29,920 nt of DNA, from NCBI GenBank assembly GCA_023410575.1, contig JAEYPP010000049.1, positions 1 through 29,920 of the forward strand, in the 5' to 3' direction. The position numbers and the translations under genes were made by a program. Under the pieces are notes generated by a model that saw nothing but the letters and a program-made list of their open reading frames with translations, searched no databases and was not told where the DNA came from. This DNA is from Bacillota bacterium (lineage in GTDB: Bacteria > Bacillota > Clostridia > Lachnospirales > Lachnospiraceae). Below, in pieces: positions 1 to 8,364 of the stretch (positions within the stretch are counted from its first letter, which is position 1; every line of letters begins with the position of its first letter).

Positions 1-61
1 TTTTTTTGGTAGAAAGTTAGACTTTACACTAACCTGATAAAATAAGAGGGGAGAAGATTAT

Positions 62-2131
62 ATGCGTAAATGGTTATTTGTAGTTATGTTCCTTACAGTT
101 CTATTTACACATTCAGAAAAAGTTGAAGCAAGTTCTAATAAACAGAATACTTCATCAACCGACAAGTTAACACTTACAGAAGACTATTTTGAGGGAATAT
201 GGGGGAATCAGGATGGTTTCGTATGTGAATTCCATTCTGGTGATTTCATAGGATTTCCAAAGGAAACAAGTACATATCTAGAGACCTATAATTATCAGAT
301 TGTGAACAATACCATTAAATTAAGACAGGCGGGCACCTATGTTTGCAAGCTTTCAATTAAAGTCATCAATGCAGACTGCATTCAGATCAATGGAGTCAAA
401 GCATATCGTGCCGGGAGCAAAAAAGCAGATGATTGTCAATCAAAGCTTCAAAAGGCCTTCCTTGGAAATTGGTTTGATTGTGATCTATCAAGCTACCTAC
501 ATGATGAGAGGTGGGAATTTACAAACGACACGGCTTTTCATAGTTATACCGTGCCAAGTAATGATGGAAGATTAGAAAAGTTGGAAGATGCATATTATAT
601 TCATGATTTTCAAATTTGTTTTGCTGACGATATGGAGCTATATTACATCCGATCTAGCAAAGACGAATTGACTTTATATCGTAATTCAGAAGAAATCCAT
701 CTATTACGCATGAATAGTGATAAATTAAAAGGTTTTCTAAATGGTGATAACATATTTGCAGACAAATACGTAGTAAAAGACAGCTTATATACGAATGAAC
801 TAATAGAAGTCAGTTTTGTTGATGATACCAAGGAACCAGTTGATTTTAATGATCCTAACAAACTAGCGATGGAATGTATATTCTCTTGGGATGGTCATGA
901 AATGACAATGAAACTTGGAGATGCGGCATATAAAATATATCTTTGTGGGCAACAGCGGACGCTTGTTTCAGGTGACCAAAAACTAATTTTAGTCCCAGAA
1001 GATTGGAACTATGTGAAAGAATATAAAAGGAATAAAAAGATACAGACGAAGAATGGTAACGTAGAATCTCGAGCTTATACCTTTACTTCGTTTAATCAGA
1101 ATGCTGTTAAGTATCTTAAGTTATCTTTTAAGTATCAAAACAATATTGTATTAAGCGATTATATATATGGGGAGTCGTCCTGCACATATTCGTTATATAC
1201 AATTGGAACATATGGAGATGCATATCGTATAAAATCCAATCTCGATATTAAGAATGGAAAAATCACATTGGTTTATCGTCCTGAGTACTTAAAATATAAA
1301 AGTGAAGATGATTTAGCAATTGCATATAGTAAGGAATTTTATGGAACACCAACGATCCTAAAATCTACCGTAGATTCAAAAAATCATACGGTAACTGCAA
1401 AATATTGTGGAGAAGGATACTATCAGCTGATTGACCGTGTTCTCATAACTGGTGGAACTCATGATCGCTCACAAGAAAATCTAACTGGTAACGCTTGGGT
1501 TCAAAGTCAAGAAACAGGTGATATTTTAAAACTGGTGGATATGGATTATTTACATTCGAGTGATGGTTATTTTAAAGTATCCAATGCCTCTGAGTTAGCA
1601 ACAGCTGTTTATTATGTCAATACACAAAATGAAAGAACTGTTATTGAGTTAACCGATGATATCGATCTCTCCTCTTATGAATGGGCAGCAATGGGATGGG
1701 CTTCAGGTTATTTCGGCTACCTTCATCCATTTAAAGGTGAGATTATTGGTAATCATCATAAGATAATAGGATTGAAAATTCATTCTTTTAGTTATTGTAA
1801 TGGTTTCGTTGGGTTGACAGAGGATTGTACGATCTCTGACCTTATGATTGAAGATGCTAAAATATCAGGTATCCATAAATCGGGTATCCTTGTAGGAGAT
1901 GTGGAAGGTGGATTTTTTAAGAATTGTAGTGTTAGTGGGAGTGTGATTGGTTCCTATGCTGGTTCAATGTTTGGATATGACGATGGTATTAGCATAGAAC
2001 AATGTACTGCGAATGTAACAGTAAATGGTAAGGAATTTCCCTTTTTGTCCAAGAGCGAAAGTGAACGAAGTAAGTATGTGATTAAGGAATCTGATCCAAC
2101 TTACAATTTTATACCTGTTAGTAAAAAATAG
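62..2131 (+). CDS. Secreted protein with C-terminal GLUG-like beta-helix repeats
   Basis: 689 residues, function unknown. Residues 1-23 form a clear Sec signal peptide (MRK, then a hydrophobic stretch ending near VEA), so the protein should be exported. The last ~170 residues (about 520-660) carry glycine-rich, hydrophobic-alternating repeats (for example GFVGLTEDCTISDL, SGILVGDVEGG) that resemble the GLUG motif of right-handed beta-helix surface proteins. The part before this, starting around DDIDLSS and FKGEIIGNHHKIIGL, is the usual entry into such a helix. The middle (40-500) is beta-rich and matches no family I recognise. The start is supported by GAGGGGAGAAG about 9 bases upstream. There is no LPXTG signal or obvious anchor, so it is probably released or loosely held at the surface. 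The next two genes on the same strand are also exported or anchored proteins of unknown role. Confidence 0.85.
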   Translation: MRKWLFVVMFLTVLFTHSEKVEASSNKQNTSSTDKLTLTEDYFEGIWGNQDGFVCEFHSGDFIGFPKETSTYLETYNYQIVNNTIKLRQAGTYVCKLSIKVINADCIQINGVKAYRAGSKKADDCQSKLQKAFLGNWFDCDLSSYLHDERWEFTNDTAFHSYTVPSNDGRLEKLEDAYYIHDFQICFADDMELYYIRSSKDELTLYRNSEEIHLLRMNSDKLKGFLNGDNIFADKYVVKDSLYTNELIEVSFVDDTKEPVDFNDPNKLAMECIFSWDGHEMTMKLGDAAYKIYLCGQQRTLVSGDQKLILVPEDWNYVKEYKRNKKIQTKNGNVESRAYTFTSFNQNAVKYLKLSFKYQNNIVLSDYIYGESSCTYSLYTIGTYGDAYRIKSNLDIKNGKITLVYRPEYLKYKSEDDLAIAYSKEFYGTPTILKSTVDSKNHTVTAKYCGEGYYQLIDRVLITGGTHDRSQENLTGNAWVQSQETGDILKLVDMDYLHSSDGYFKVSNASELATAVYYVNTQNERTVIELTDDIDLSSYEWAAMGWASGYFGYLHPFKGEIIGNHHKIIGLKIHSFSYCNGFVGLTEDCTISDLMIEDAKISGIHKSGILVGDVEGGFFKNCSVSGSVIGSYAGSMFGYDDGISIEQCTANVTVNGKEFPFLSKSESERSKYVIKESDPTYNFIPVSKK

Positions 2132-2261
2132 CGATTAAGATAGAATAACATTAGGTACATAGATAGGTTAAACTCGTTAAGGAATCTCTATGGAGCTGTG
2201 GTTAAGATTAAACGATACGAAGTAAATAAGGAAACGATCAAATATTTAACAACTAAAGGAG

Positions 2262-2696
2262 ATGATTAATATAAAGAAGAAAATATCAATTACTTTAGCC
2301 TCATGTATTGTAATGTTTTTCTTAATACTACTTATTATTAGATTAAAAGAAGATAATACTACTACCTTTTGCTTTAACGGTCAGAACGATTACTGGGAAG
2401 TCAAGATAATCGATACTATTTATCAGGATAAGAAACTTATTAAAAGAAGCGTTACTGTAATAAGTAAAGTAGACCAACCAGAGCTCGAACATCTTGATAT
2501 AATAGTGAGTGATAACACTAGTTGGACTTGTACTGACTCTATGGAATTGAGTAATGGAATGGTTAAGGGTGAGAAAAAAATAAGTAATTCTGGAACTAAT
2601 TATAATGAAGATATAGTGACTATTAATTCAATTAAAATTGATATAATTCTTAATAACTCTGAAAAACAAAATATCCCTTTGAAAAAAGTTGAATAG
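2262..2696 (+). CDS. Small membrane-anchored protein of unknown function
   Basis: 144 residues, not recognised. A short basic start (about residues 1-8) is followed by one hydrophobic segment at about 9-27, then a polar extracellular part rich in Asn, Ser and Thr with two Cys (in TFCFNG and WTCTDS) that could form a disulfide outside the cell. The start is uncertain: the AAAGGAG Shine-Dalgarno lies directly against the ATG at 2262, too close for normal initiation. Either a non-standard in-frame codon (ATT or ATA a few codons on) is used or initiation is poor. It lies 130 bp after the secreted GLUG-like protein and ends before a strong terminator, so it may be the last gene of that unit. Confidence 0.65.
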   Translation: MINIKKKISITLASCIVMFFLILLIIRLKEDNTTTFCFNGQNDYWEVKIIDTIYQDKKLIKRSVTVISKVDQPELEHLDIIVSDNTSWTCTDSMELSNGMVKGEKKISNSGTNYNEDIVTINSIKIDIILNNSEKQNIPLKKVE

Positions 2697-2762
2697 TGTT
2701 TTCATCGTAAACATTCTAAATATATGACATAGAGTTAGCAATAATTTTTGAAGAGGGTAAAG

Positions 2763-2800
2763 AAAGAGGGTGATAACGTTATTTTCTCATTACCCTTTTT
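2763..2800 (+). terminator. Rho-independent terminator
   Basis: A 9-bp stem, AAAGAGGGT (2763-2771) with ACCCTTTTT (2792-2800), has one G-T wobble, a 20-nt loop and a T run. It lies 66 bp after the 144-residue membrane protein. Confidence 0.7.
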
Positions 2801-2845
2801 GTATCTTGGTACAATAAAACTGTCCACAAATAACAAGGTTTATGG

Positions 2846-3649
2846 GTGAAAAGAATGAAAAAAAAGAGAAAGACCGCAGTCACTATATTAATTGTAATAG
2901 CACTTTTGTTTATTGCTGATGTTGTTATTGTTAAGATAAAATGTAAAAAACTGGAGAATGAACTTAATGATACAAATGTATTCATATCGTTTGATCCTTT
3001 TCTTGATGAAATAACTTGGTCGCATGAGTTTCGTTTTTTACATGAAGTATATACGATTCATAGCCATCTGGAAGCTAAATACATCGTAGGTCCATTATAC
3101 AGCTGGAGCCCAAGAGATTTTATAGAACTTTCTCCAGGTCACTCTTATGTTGAAATTCCTACGGAGCTTTGGGAAGGTGGTGTGACAAATATGAGCCTGT
3201 ATTATCCTGGAGTCCGTGGTGAGAATAGCACACCACCTCTAGAAACACAAGTGTCAATATCATTTGATCGCCGTTACACAATAAAAGAAATACAGCAAAA
3301 TCACATATTGGAAAAGGCAGATTGGTTTTGGGTGGATACCTACCAAGTAGGAGCGAAGCCACTTGGCCCATGTATGCCACATATCGGAAGTGAAAACTCA
3401 GCGTATGGTATGAACTGTGTTTTTTCAGATATAACCAAAGAAGCGCAACGATGGGTTGAGACATTAAATGAGTATACGGATAATACGAACACAATCAGCG
3501 GCAAGGAAATCTTAAAAATTAAGAAAGGGATTAGTAGAAATGAAGCCCTAACGTTGGAAGATATTAATATCATAGGTTGTAGAATGAATACATCGGATTA
3601 TGAGAATGTTAAGGATAGCAATATGTTTAGGTATGTTCGTAGTTGGTAA
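2846..3649 (+). CDS. Membrane-anchored extracellular protein of unknown function
   Basis: 267 residues, no family recognised. A very basic N-terminus (KRMKKKRK) is followed by one hydrophobic segment at about residues 10-27 and then a soluble outer domain, a type II anchor or uncleaved signal. The outer part is rich in aromatic residues and Pro/Gly, with turns such as SPGHSYVEIPTELWEGG. Start choice: GTG at 2846 has AAGG seven bases upstream, while the in-frame ATG at 2855 would sit too far from it, so GTG is preferred. Its stop codon falls inside a 7-bp tandem repeat (3643-3666), so repeat-number changes could alter the C-terminus. It is separated from the previous gene by a terminator, so it is probably transcribed alone. 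Confidence 0.7.
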   Translation: MKRMKKKRKTAVTILIVIALLFIADVVIVKIKCKKLENELNDTNVFISFDPFLDEITWSHEFRFLHEVYTIHSHLEAKYIVGPLYSWSPRDFIELSPGHSYVEIPTELWEGGVTNMSLYYPGVRGENSTPPLETQVSISFDRRYTIKEIQQNHILEKADWFWVDTYQVGAKPLGPCMPHIGSENSAYGMNCVFSDITKEAQRWVETLNEYTDNTNTISGKEILKIKKGISRNEALTLEDINIIGCRMNTSDYENVKDSNMFRYVRSW

Positions 3650-3666
3650 TTGGTAATTGGTAATTG
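3643..3666 (+). repeat. 7-bp tandem repeat, three copies, over a stop codon
   Basis: GGTAATT is repeated three times in phase (3645-3665), flanked by TT and G. The TAA stop of the preceding gene (3647-3649) is the first TAA in it, and each unit supplies a TAA in a different frame. Confidence 0.8.
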
Positions 3667-3755
3667 TAATAAATATAGGATAGGAATTTGGTTTTAATCG
3701 TAATATGATTAGAAAGTAGAAAAAAGTGAATATATGATTATGATGAGGTGGTAAA

Positions 3756-3830
3756 ATGTATGATGAGAGTGTTTTGAGTATAAAAACTGTTTTTTACTAC
3801 TTGGTAAATAACGACAAATATCATTTGTAA
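3756..3830 (+). CDS. Possible 24-residue peptide
   Basis: A short ORF starts with ATG at 3756, five bases after a good Shine-Dalgarno (GAGGTGG, 3745-3751). The product would be MYDESVLSIKTVFYYLVNND plus four residues. Only the ribosome site and open frame support it, and no family is recognised. It could be chance. Confidence 0.25.
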   Translation: MYDESVLSIKTVFYYLVNNDKYHL

Positions 3831-3852
3831 TTTTCTTAATATATGATAAAAT
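3825..3852 (+). promoter_or_regulatory. Candidate sigma-A promoter
   Basis: TTGTAA (3825-3830) and TAAAAT (3847-3852) are 16 bases apart, with a TG one base before the -10. It would drive the small hydrophobic ORF at 3959. Predicted by eye only. Confidence 0.35.
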
Positions 3853-3958
3853 GATACTGATAAATAAATAACTCGGATTTGCGAATATCGTGAATACACA
3901 AGTTATGAGAAATCTTATACTAGTTTTGAATTAGAGGGGATTATTTTCAGGGAAACGT

Positions 3959-4087
3959 TTGATTATTATAAGTCTGTTGTTGATTATACTGCTGCTTTTT
4001 GCGAGTCTGTATACAACTAATGCTAGATATAAGGATACGAAGCAGTATGTTGACGATGATTTAGTAATTACTGTTATTAGAAAATAA
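3959..4087 (+). pseudogene. Small hydrophobic peptide, start region probably damaged
   Basis: A 42-codon frame from TTG at 3959 encodes a strongly hydrophobic stretch (LIIISLLLIILLLFASLY) followed by a charged tail ending DDDLVITVIRK. This is a one-span membrane peptide. A strong Shine-Dalgarno-like GAGGGGA lies at 3934-3940 with no usable start at the right distance; TTG 3959 is 18 bases away. An original start such as ATG-AGG-AAA-CGT may have been lost. A perfect terminator just downstream (4107) and a promoter candidate upstream (3825) suggest this was, or still is, a transcription unit. It could be a living gene with an unusual start or a relic. Confidence 0.45.
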
Positions 4088-4106
4088 ATGTATAATTATT
4101 CTGATT

Positions 4107-4141
4107 AATGAGGAGTAGAGATTAATCTCTATTCCTTATTT
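4107..4141 (+). terminator. Strong rho-independent terminator
   Basis: A 15-bp stem (4107-4121 with 4126-4140, two G-T wobbles) has a TTAA tetraloop, with A-rich and T-rich flanks. It closes the unit of the small hydrophobic peptide and could work in both directions. Confidence 0.75.
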
Positions 4142-4442
4142 TATGTAAAAAATTGAAATTAAATATAACTCAATTACAAAATATGGTATAATATCTTCAT
4201 ATTATAGCAATAATGGGAAATTGACATTGCAAATGGGATTAGTGATATACCTCAATCATCAGATATTATGAGTATTCTTAATAGTCAAATGGAGTTAGAA
4301 GTTCAAGTGGCTACTAATGGTTGTTAGGGAATGTTGTTAATTACATTGTCTAATATAAATTGATGCAAATAATAGGTAACAAAAGGATGTTGATTTTACT
4401 GTATTGTGAATAGATTGTTTACATGAATATGCTTTATTTTAT

Positions 4443-4473
4443 ATGGTATATATTTACATAAAATATATACCAT
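4443..4473. repeat. Perfect 13-bp inverted repeat
   Basis: ATGGTATATATTT (4443-4455) and AAATATATACCAT (4461-4473) are separated by five bases. There is no T run, so it is more like an operator or protein-binding dyad than a terminator. It lies 45-75 bp before the promoter candidate of the restriction-modification genes. Confidence 0.6.
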
Positions 4474-4515
4474 CAATAGAAAACCATAAAAAATAATAGA
4501 TATATTGTTGAGATA

Positions 4516-4524
4516 TGCTATAAT
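4516..4524 (+). promoter_or_regulatory. Candidate extended -10 promoter for the R-M unit
   Basis: TGCTATAAT ends at 4524, an extended -10 hexamer with no good -35. It is about 30 bp before the decayed HTH gene and is the most likely start for the restriction-modification transcript. Confidence 0.35.
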
Positions 4525-4551
4525 ATAATAGAGTAGAGTACTTTACATTTA

Positions 4552-4741
4552 AGAGGTAATAGAAAATTATCCGAGAAATGGATAATCGATGAGACAGCTA
4601 AATATCTTGGAGTAAAACCAGCAACAACTCGAGATTGGAATAAAAAGAAAAAAGAAATTCCACTCGTAAAATTGGTAGCAATTGAGATTTAAGTATTCCG
4701 AGCTGGACTCATGGGTTAAGAGTGGAAATAGTGCTATTTAG
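4552..4741 (+). pseudogene. Decayed excisionase-type helix-turn-helix regulator
   Basis: Frame 1 reads KLSEKWIIDETAKYLGVKPA then TTRDW, the layout of MerR/excisionase-type HTH_17 proteins (SEKW...DE.A.YLGV...T...W). It stops at TAA 4690-4692. The expected C-terminal part, KYSELDSWVKSGNSAI, is found one base over (4691-4741) and matches the usual ending of these proteins (FK.SELD.WV.SG), so a frameshift split the gene. The start codon is also missing: AAGAGGT at 4551-4557 is not followed by ATG. Small HTH proteins of this type often precede cytosine methyltransferases as R-M controllers; here that regulator appears dead. The family call comes from pattern recognition and was not tested by a search. 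Confidence 0.7.
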
Positions 4742-4760
4742 CTATAGATGCAATAAAAAA

Positions 4761-4786
4761 GAAAGGTAAAACAGAAAGGTAAAACA
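4761..4786 (+). repeat. 13-bp tandem duplication carrying the methyltransferase RBS
   Basis: GAAAGGTAAAACA occurs twice without a gap (4761-4773, 4774-4786). Each copy holds an AAAGG Shine-Dalgarno. The second is nine bases from the GTG start at 4789. A recent slippage duplication may therefore have changed the spacing or duplicated the ribosome site. Confidence 0.85.
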
Positions 4787-4788
4787 GT

Positions 4789-6999
4789 GTGAATACAATG
4801 GAGAATAGAGATTATTACTATATATCCTTGTTCACTGGAGCTGGTGGCTTAGATATTGGCTTCAAAGAAGCTGGCTTTAAAGGATTACTTGCGTCTGATA
4901 TTATGCCGCAAGCTCAACAGTCGTTTACGTTGAACTATCCTGATGAGCCATATTTGATTGAGGATATAAGAAAGCTTTCAATAGAAAAAATTAAATCATA
5001 TATAGGAGAACAAAAGGTTTCAGTGATTATTGGAGGTCCCCCTTGCCAAGGATTTTCCAATATGGGGAATAAAAATTCAGCTGATCCAAGAAATTTACTC
5101 TTTGAAAGCTATGTGAAAATTGTGGATGCAATTCAACCAGATTGTTTCCTGTTTGAAAATGTTAAGGGACTGAGAACGATGTTTGAAGGTCGTTACTTTA
5201 AAAAAGTTATAGATGCCTTTTTAGAAATTGGGTATAACTTACACTACTCATTGATCGATACATCAAACTATGGTGTACCACAAAGGAGAGAACGAATCAT
5301 TATATTTGGTTCAAAAATTAAACGTCAGTTTTTGTTCCCTGCGTACAGTGACTCTTCGTATGGAGTTATTAAGGCATATAAAAATGTCGGTGAAGCAATA
5401 AATGATTTAATGGATAAGGGGGCAGAATTCCCTAACCAGATTGCATTGAGTCATTCAGAAAAGGTTATTCGACGATATCAGTTGATTCAAGAAGGAGGAA
5501 AACTTCCGAAGCCTGAAGAATTACCAGAAGATATTCGCAGAAAGAACTTTGGAAACACATATACTCGTTTGGATAGAAAGACATTTTCATCCACAATTGT
5601 ACCAGGGAACAATGCGTTTCCAGTTCATCCTGTTTTAGACCGTAGCTTGACACCGAGAGAGGCAGCAAGAATTCAGACATTCCCGGATTCGTATGTCTTT
5701 ATGGGGAATCGTAGATCTCAATGCATTCAGGTTGGAAATGCAGTTCCTCCTTTAATGGCCGCCAAACTTGCAGATGCTGTCAGAAAATTTTTGGAGGGGG
5801 AAGAATACGAAGGAATGATACCAGAAAAATCGTTTTATATAGATTCGAAGAATAATCTAGCTGAGTTGGAAAATAAAAAGGTATCCAGAGCAACTCTCAA
5901 GTTTGCAGATTTGTTTTCTGGGGCAGGTGGATTTACCCGTGGACTTGAACAAGCAGGCTTAGAATGTGTTTTGGGAGCTGAATTTAATGATTATGCTGTT
6001 GAAGCTTATAGGAAAAACTTTAATCATGAATGTCTTCAAATCGATTTGTCTACAGAGGAGAATCAAAAAATTGTTGCTAATAAATTAAAAGAAGCAGGGG
6101 TTGATCTTGTCGTAGGAGGCCCACCTTGTCAAGGATTCTCTATTTTTGGTAAACGTAGATTTATTAATACAAAAGACTGGGATGTATCTCAGGATGATAG
6201 AAACAATCTTGTTTTTGCATTTGCCTATATTGTTATAAATTCTGAAGCGCCATGGTTCATTATGGAAAATGTTCCAGCTATTCTTTCTACAAGAAATGGA
6301 GAATATGTAAAAGCTGTAGAGGAATATTTTAATGAAAATGGTTATAAAACAGAATATCGGGTGATTAATTCTGCTGATTATGGTGCACCACAGTTGCGCC
6401 ATCGTTTTATTTTGATTGGAACTAAAACGGATTTGGCTTTTCCTTGGCCAAAACCAAAGTATTATGACAAGCCTGAGTCATGGCAGTTACCATATAGAAC
6501 TGTTGAAGAAGTTTTGACGGATTTAATTCCAACTGAAACTCAGAATAAATATATGAATCATCAACCACCAAAACATAATAATGTTGTTACTGAACGATTC
6601 TCATATATTGAAGAAGGTAGAAAGATGGATATTGAAGCACTTCCAGAACACTTGAGATTGGGTTCTAAGACAGGAAAGCCCATTTCGAACTTTAGTCATG
6701 TGTTCTATCGCCTTGATCGAAAGAGGCCAGCTCCAACAATTGTTCCTGGACATAATGCATTGCCAGTTCATCCAACCTTAAATAGAACTTTGACTGTTAG
6801 AGAAGCAGCAAGAATTCAAACATTTCCAGACGATTTTGAATTTGTTGGTCCAATTATTAATCAATGTTTGCAAGTTGGAAATGCATTTCCATGTATTGTG
6901 GGACAAACTTTCGGAGAACGATTACGAACTGTTGTTAACAAAGAGTGGGGGAGTGATACAACTACCTACTTGGCGAAAAAGTCTATGTTGGAGGGCTAA
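4789..6999 (+). CDS. Fused tandem DNA (cytosine-5) methyltransferase of an R-M system
   Basis: 736 residues holding two complete C5-cytosine methyltransferases. Domain 1 (about 10-350) has SAM motif I LFTGAGGLDIGF, the catalytic PC motif GGPPCQGFS (Cys86), FENVKG, QRRERIIIFG, REAARIQTFP and QVGNAVPPLMA. Domain 2 (about 370-725) repeats all of them: FADLFSGAGGF, GGPPCQGFS (Cys447), MENVP, QLRHRFILIG, REAARIQTFP and QVGNAFP. Both catalytic cysteines are intact and both target-recognition regions are short and clearly related to each other, so this looks like duplication and fusion with both halves active. A two-domain enzyme suits an asymmetric site, with one half per strand; this is inferred. 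GTG at 4789 is nine bases from GAAAGG; ATG 4798 is the alternative. The nuclease gene starts four bases after the stop. Confidence 0.93.
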   Translation: MNTMENRDYYYISLFTGAGGLDIGFKEAGFKGLLASDIMPQAQQSFTLNYPDEPYLIEDIRKLSIEKIKSYIGEQKVSVIIGGPPCQGFSNMGNKNSADPRNLLFESYVKIVDAIQPDCFLFENVKGLRTMFEGRYFKKVIDAFLEIGYNLHYSLIDTSNYGVPQRRERIIIFGSKIKRQFLFPAYSDSSYGVIKAYKNVGEAINDLMDKGAEFPNQIALSHSEKVIRRYQLIQEGGKLPKPEELPEDIRRKNFGNTYTRLDRKTFSSTIVPGNNAFPVHPVLDRSLTPREAARIQTFPDSYVFMGNRRSQCIQVGNAVPPLMAAKLADAVRKFLEGEEYEGMIPEKSFYIDSKNNLAELENKKVSRATLKFADLFSGAGGFTRGLEQAGLECVLGAEFNDYAVEAYRKNFNHECLQIDLSTEENQKIVANKLKEAGVDLVVGGPPCQGFSIFGKRRFINTKDWDVSQDDRNNLVFAFAYIVINSEAPWFIMENVPAILSTRNGEYVKAVEEYFNENGYKTEYRVINSADYGAPQLRHRFILIGTKTDLAFPWPKPKYYDKPESWQLPYRTVEEVLTDLIPTETQNKYMNHQPPKHNNVVTERFSYIEEGRKMDIEALPEHLRLGSKTGKPISNFSHVFYRLDRKRPAPTIVPGHNALPVHPTLNRTLTVREAARIQTFPDDFEFVGPIINQCLQVGNAFPCIVGQTFGERLRTVVNKEWGSDTTTYLAKKSMLEG

Positions 7000-7003
7000 T
7001 ATT

Positions 7004-8248
7004 ATGGCATCAATGGCACATCATCTGCTGGCGAAAGCCACAACAGATGCAATTTTAAATAATTTTAAAATGGGAGTTTGGACATATGGTTCTGCAGCAC
7101 ATGGTGCTAATTTTTTGAGAACAGGTACACCTGCCGACTTTCCATCTCCTGATGCTGCATTTTACGATGGTGTTAATAGAGAATTAGCATACTTTGAGTT
7201 TAAACCTGATACAGAAACCAAACGAGGAATACTTACTGGTGTAGGGCAGAGCATTGCTTATCTAGAAAAATGTAATCTATCTTATTTAATTGCGCCAAAA
7301 AGATTAGCTGGATATAATCTGGAGAATTATCTGACTAATTTGTACCAAAACCAATTATCAACAATTCCAATAGGTTTAATATTATATGATAATGCAGCAC
7401 CATCCAATGTGTCATTGGTTCATAATGTCACAACATTAACTGGAGCAGCTGCATCCCCACGAACAGTTACTGTAGAACGATTTTGGGCCAAGCACCAAGA
7501 TCTTCCAATTCCACTATTTCACTTAATTCTGCACTACTATTATTTAAAAAAAGTGAACTATATCACCGGAGACCCGTTTGAAGTACTCTATACTACAAAG
7601 TTGGTACCACCATCAGTGCTTACCACATTTGCTGCCGTTCCCGTTCAGGATGTAGCTGGTTGTAATATAATGACATTATCAGGGCGTAAAGAAATTAAAC
7701 ATTTTGAAAAGCGTATCAAAAACTATCTTCACATGCCAACAGCAAGTCAACCAGCAGAACTGTCTAAGATGCGTTTAACTATTAATCCTGCCACCAGCGG
7801 TGATACTAATTATAGTGCTACTAGAAAAAACTATCTATCATTCATTAAGCAGATGCAAATGATTGATTCTACGGGTGAATTAACAGAACGAGGACTTGCG
7901 TTGTATCACTTGGGATTGGTGAACGGTCCTAGCAGTAAAGTGTTTTATAATTATTTTATAAAGGAGTTGTTGACAACAGGTCATCATCTTGATCTTCTTC
8001 TTGATTATGATGAAACAAAGAGAGGAATGCCTGGCGCAACAATAGCTGCCGTTCTTAATGCGTTGGAAGCTAATTATGCTGCTCGAGGTTTCATTAAATC
8101 TAATCCAGGAAGAATAGCGGGTGCTACATCAACAGTTCCATTTTTGAAATACGAACAAATTCTTTGGAACAACATAGGATTATTAGACATTCATGATGTA
8201 CAGTGGAGAAAAATTACAGAAGTTTGTTCTCTTCCAGAAATATATTAA
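7004..8248 (+). CDS. Probable restriction endonuclease, PD-(D/E)XK type
   Basis: 414 residues. The open frame extends upstream into the methyltransferase gene, but ATG 7004 has GGAGGG eight bases upstream, so it is the start. Near the N-terminus SPDAAFYDGV...LAYFEFKPDT gives Asp50, Glu65 and Lys67, the spacing of a PD-(D/E)XK nuclease core, followed by Gln82 in GVGQSIAYLE, a frequent extra residue of the fold. The rest, about 300 residues, should hold the DNA-recognition part; I do not recognise it (TERGLALYHLG near residue 305 looks like a winged-helix element). Its position four bases after a double cytosine methyltransferase, with a terminator after it, makes a type II, possibly type IIS, restriction enzyme the best reading. 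The family name is unknown to me and the site cannot be read from the sequence. Confidence 0.75.
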   Translation: MASMAHHLLAKATTDAILNNFKMGVWTYGSAAHGANFLRTGTPADFPSPDAAFYDGVNRELAYFEFKPDTETKRGILTGVGQSIAYLEKCNLSYLIAPKRLAGYNLENYLTNLYQNQLSTIPIGLILYDNAAPSNVSLVHNVTTLTGAAASPRTVTVERFWAKHQDLPIPLFHLILHYYYLKKVNYITGDPFEVLYTTKLVPPSVLTTFAAVPVQDVAGCNIMTLSGRKEIKHFEKRIKNYLHMPTASQPAELSKMRLTINPATSGDTNYSATRKNYLSFIKQMQMIDSTGELTERGLALYHLGLVNGPSSKVFYNYFIKELLTTGHHLDLLLDYDETKRGMPGATIAAVLNALEANYAARGFIKSNPGRIAGATSTVPFLKYEQILWNNIGLLDIHDVQWRKITEVCSLPEIY

Positions 8249-8264
8249 ATTATATTCAAGTCAC

Positions 8265-8302
8265 AAGCGATCAACTGCAACTCATCAGTTGATTGCTTTT
8301 AA
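8265..8302 (+). terminator. Terminator of the R-M unit
   Basis: A 13-bp stem AAGCGATCAACTG (8265-8277) pairs with CAGTTGATTGCTT (8286-8298), with one G-T wobble, an 8-nt loop and a short T run. It lies 16 bp after the nuclease stop. Confidence 0.85.
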
Positions 8303-8364
8303 ATTTCCTATTATTTAAGAAAAAGGAGAAGATGAAAGATAGGTCTATCGTTTACAATTGACTC

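Larger units (their letters stand above)
4142..4551. other. Gene-poor stretch
   Basis: About 400 bp with no convincing gene. An extended -10 (TGGTATAAT, to 4192) is followed by an open frame 4214-4327 without a normal start, reading EIDIANGISDIPQSSDIMSI and ending in ATNGC. This looks like the tail or body of a lost small protein. A perfect inverted repeat at 4443-4473 is listed separately. The rest is plain AT-rich sequence. Confidence 0.5.

Noticed and set aside
4214..4327. 37-codon frame ending ATNGC
   Set aside because: No start codon or ribosome site. A link to small YjfB-like motility proteins crossed my mind but the likeness is too weak.
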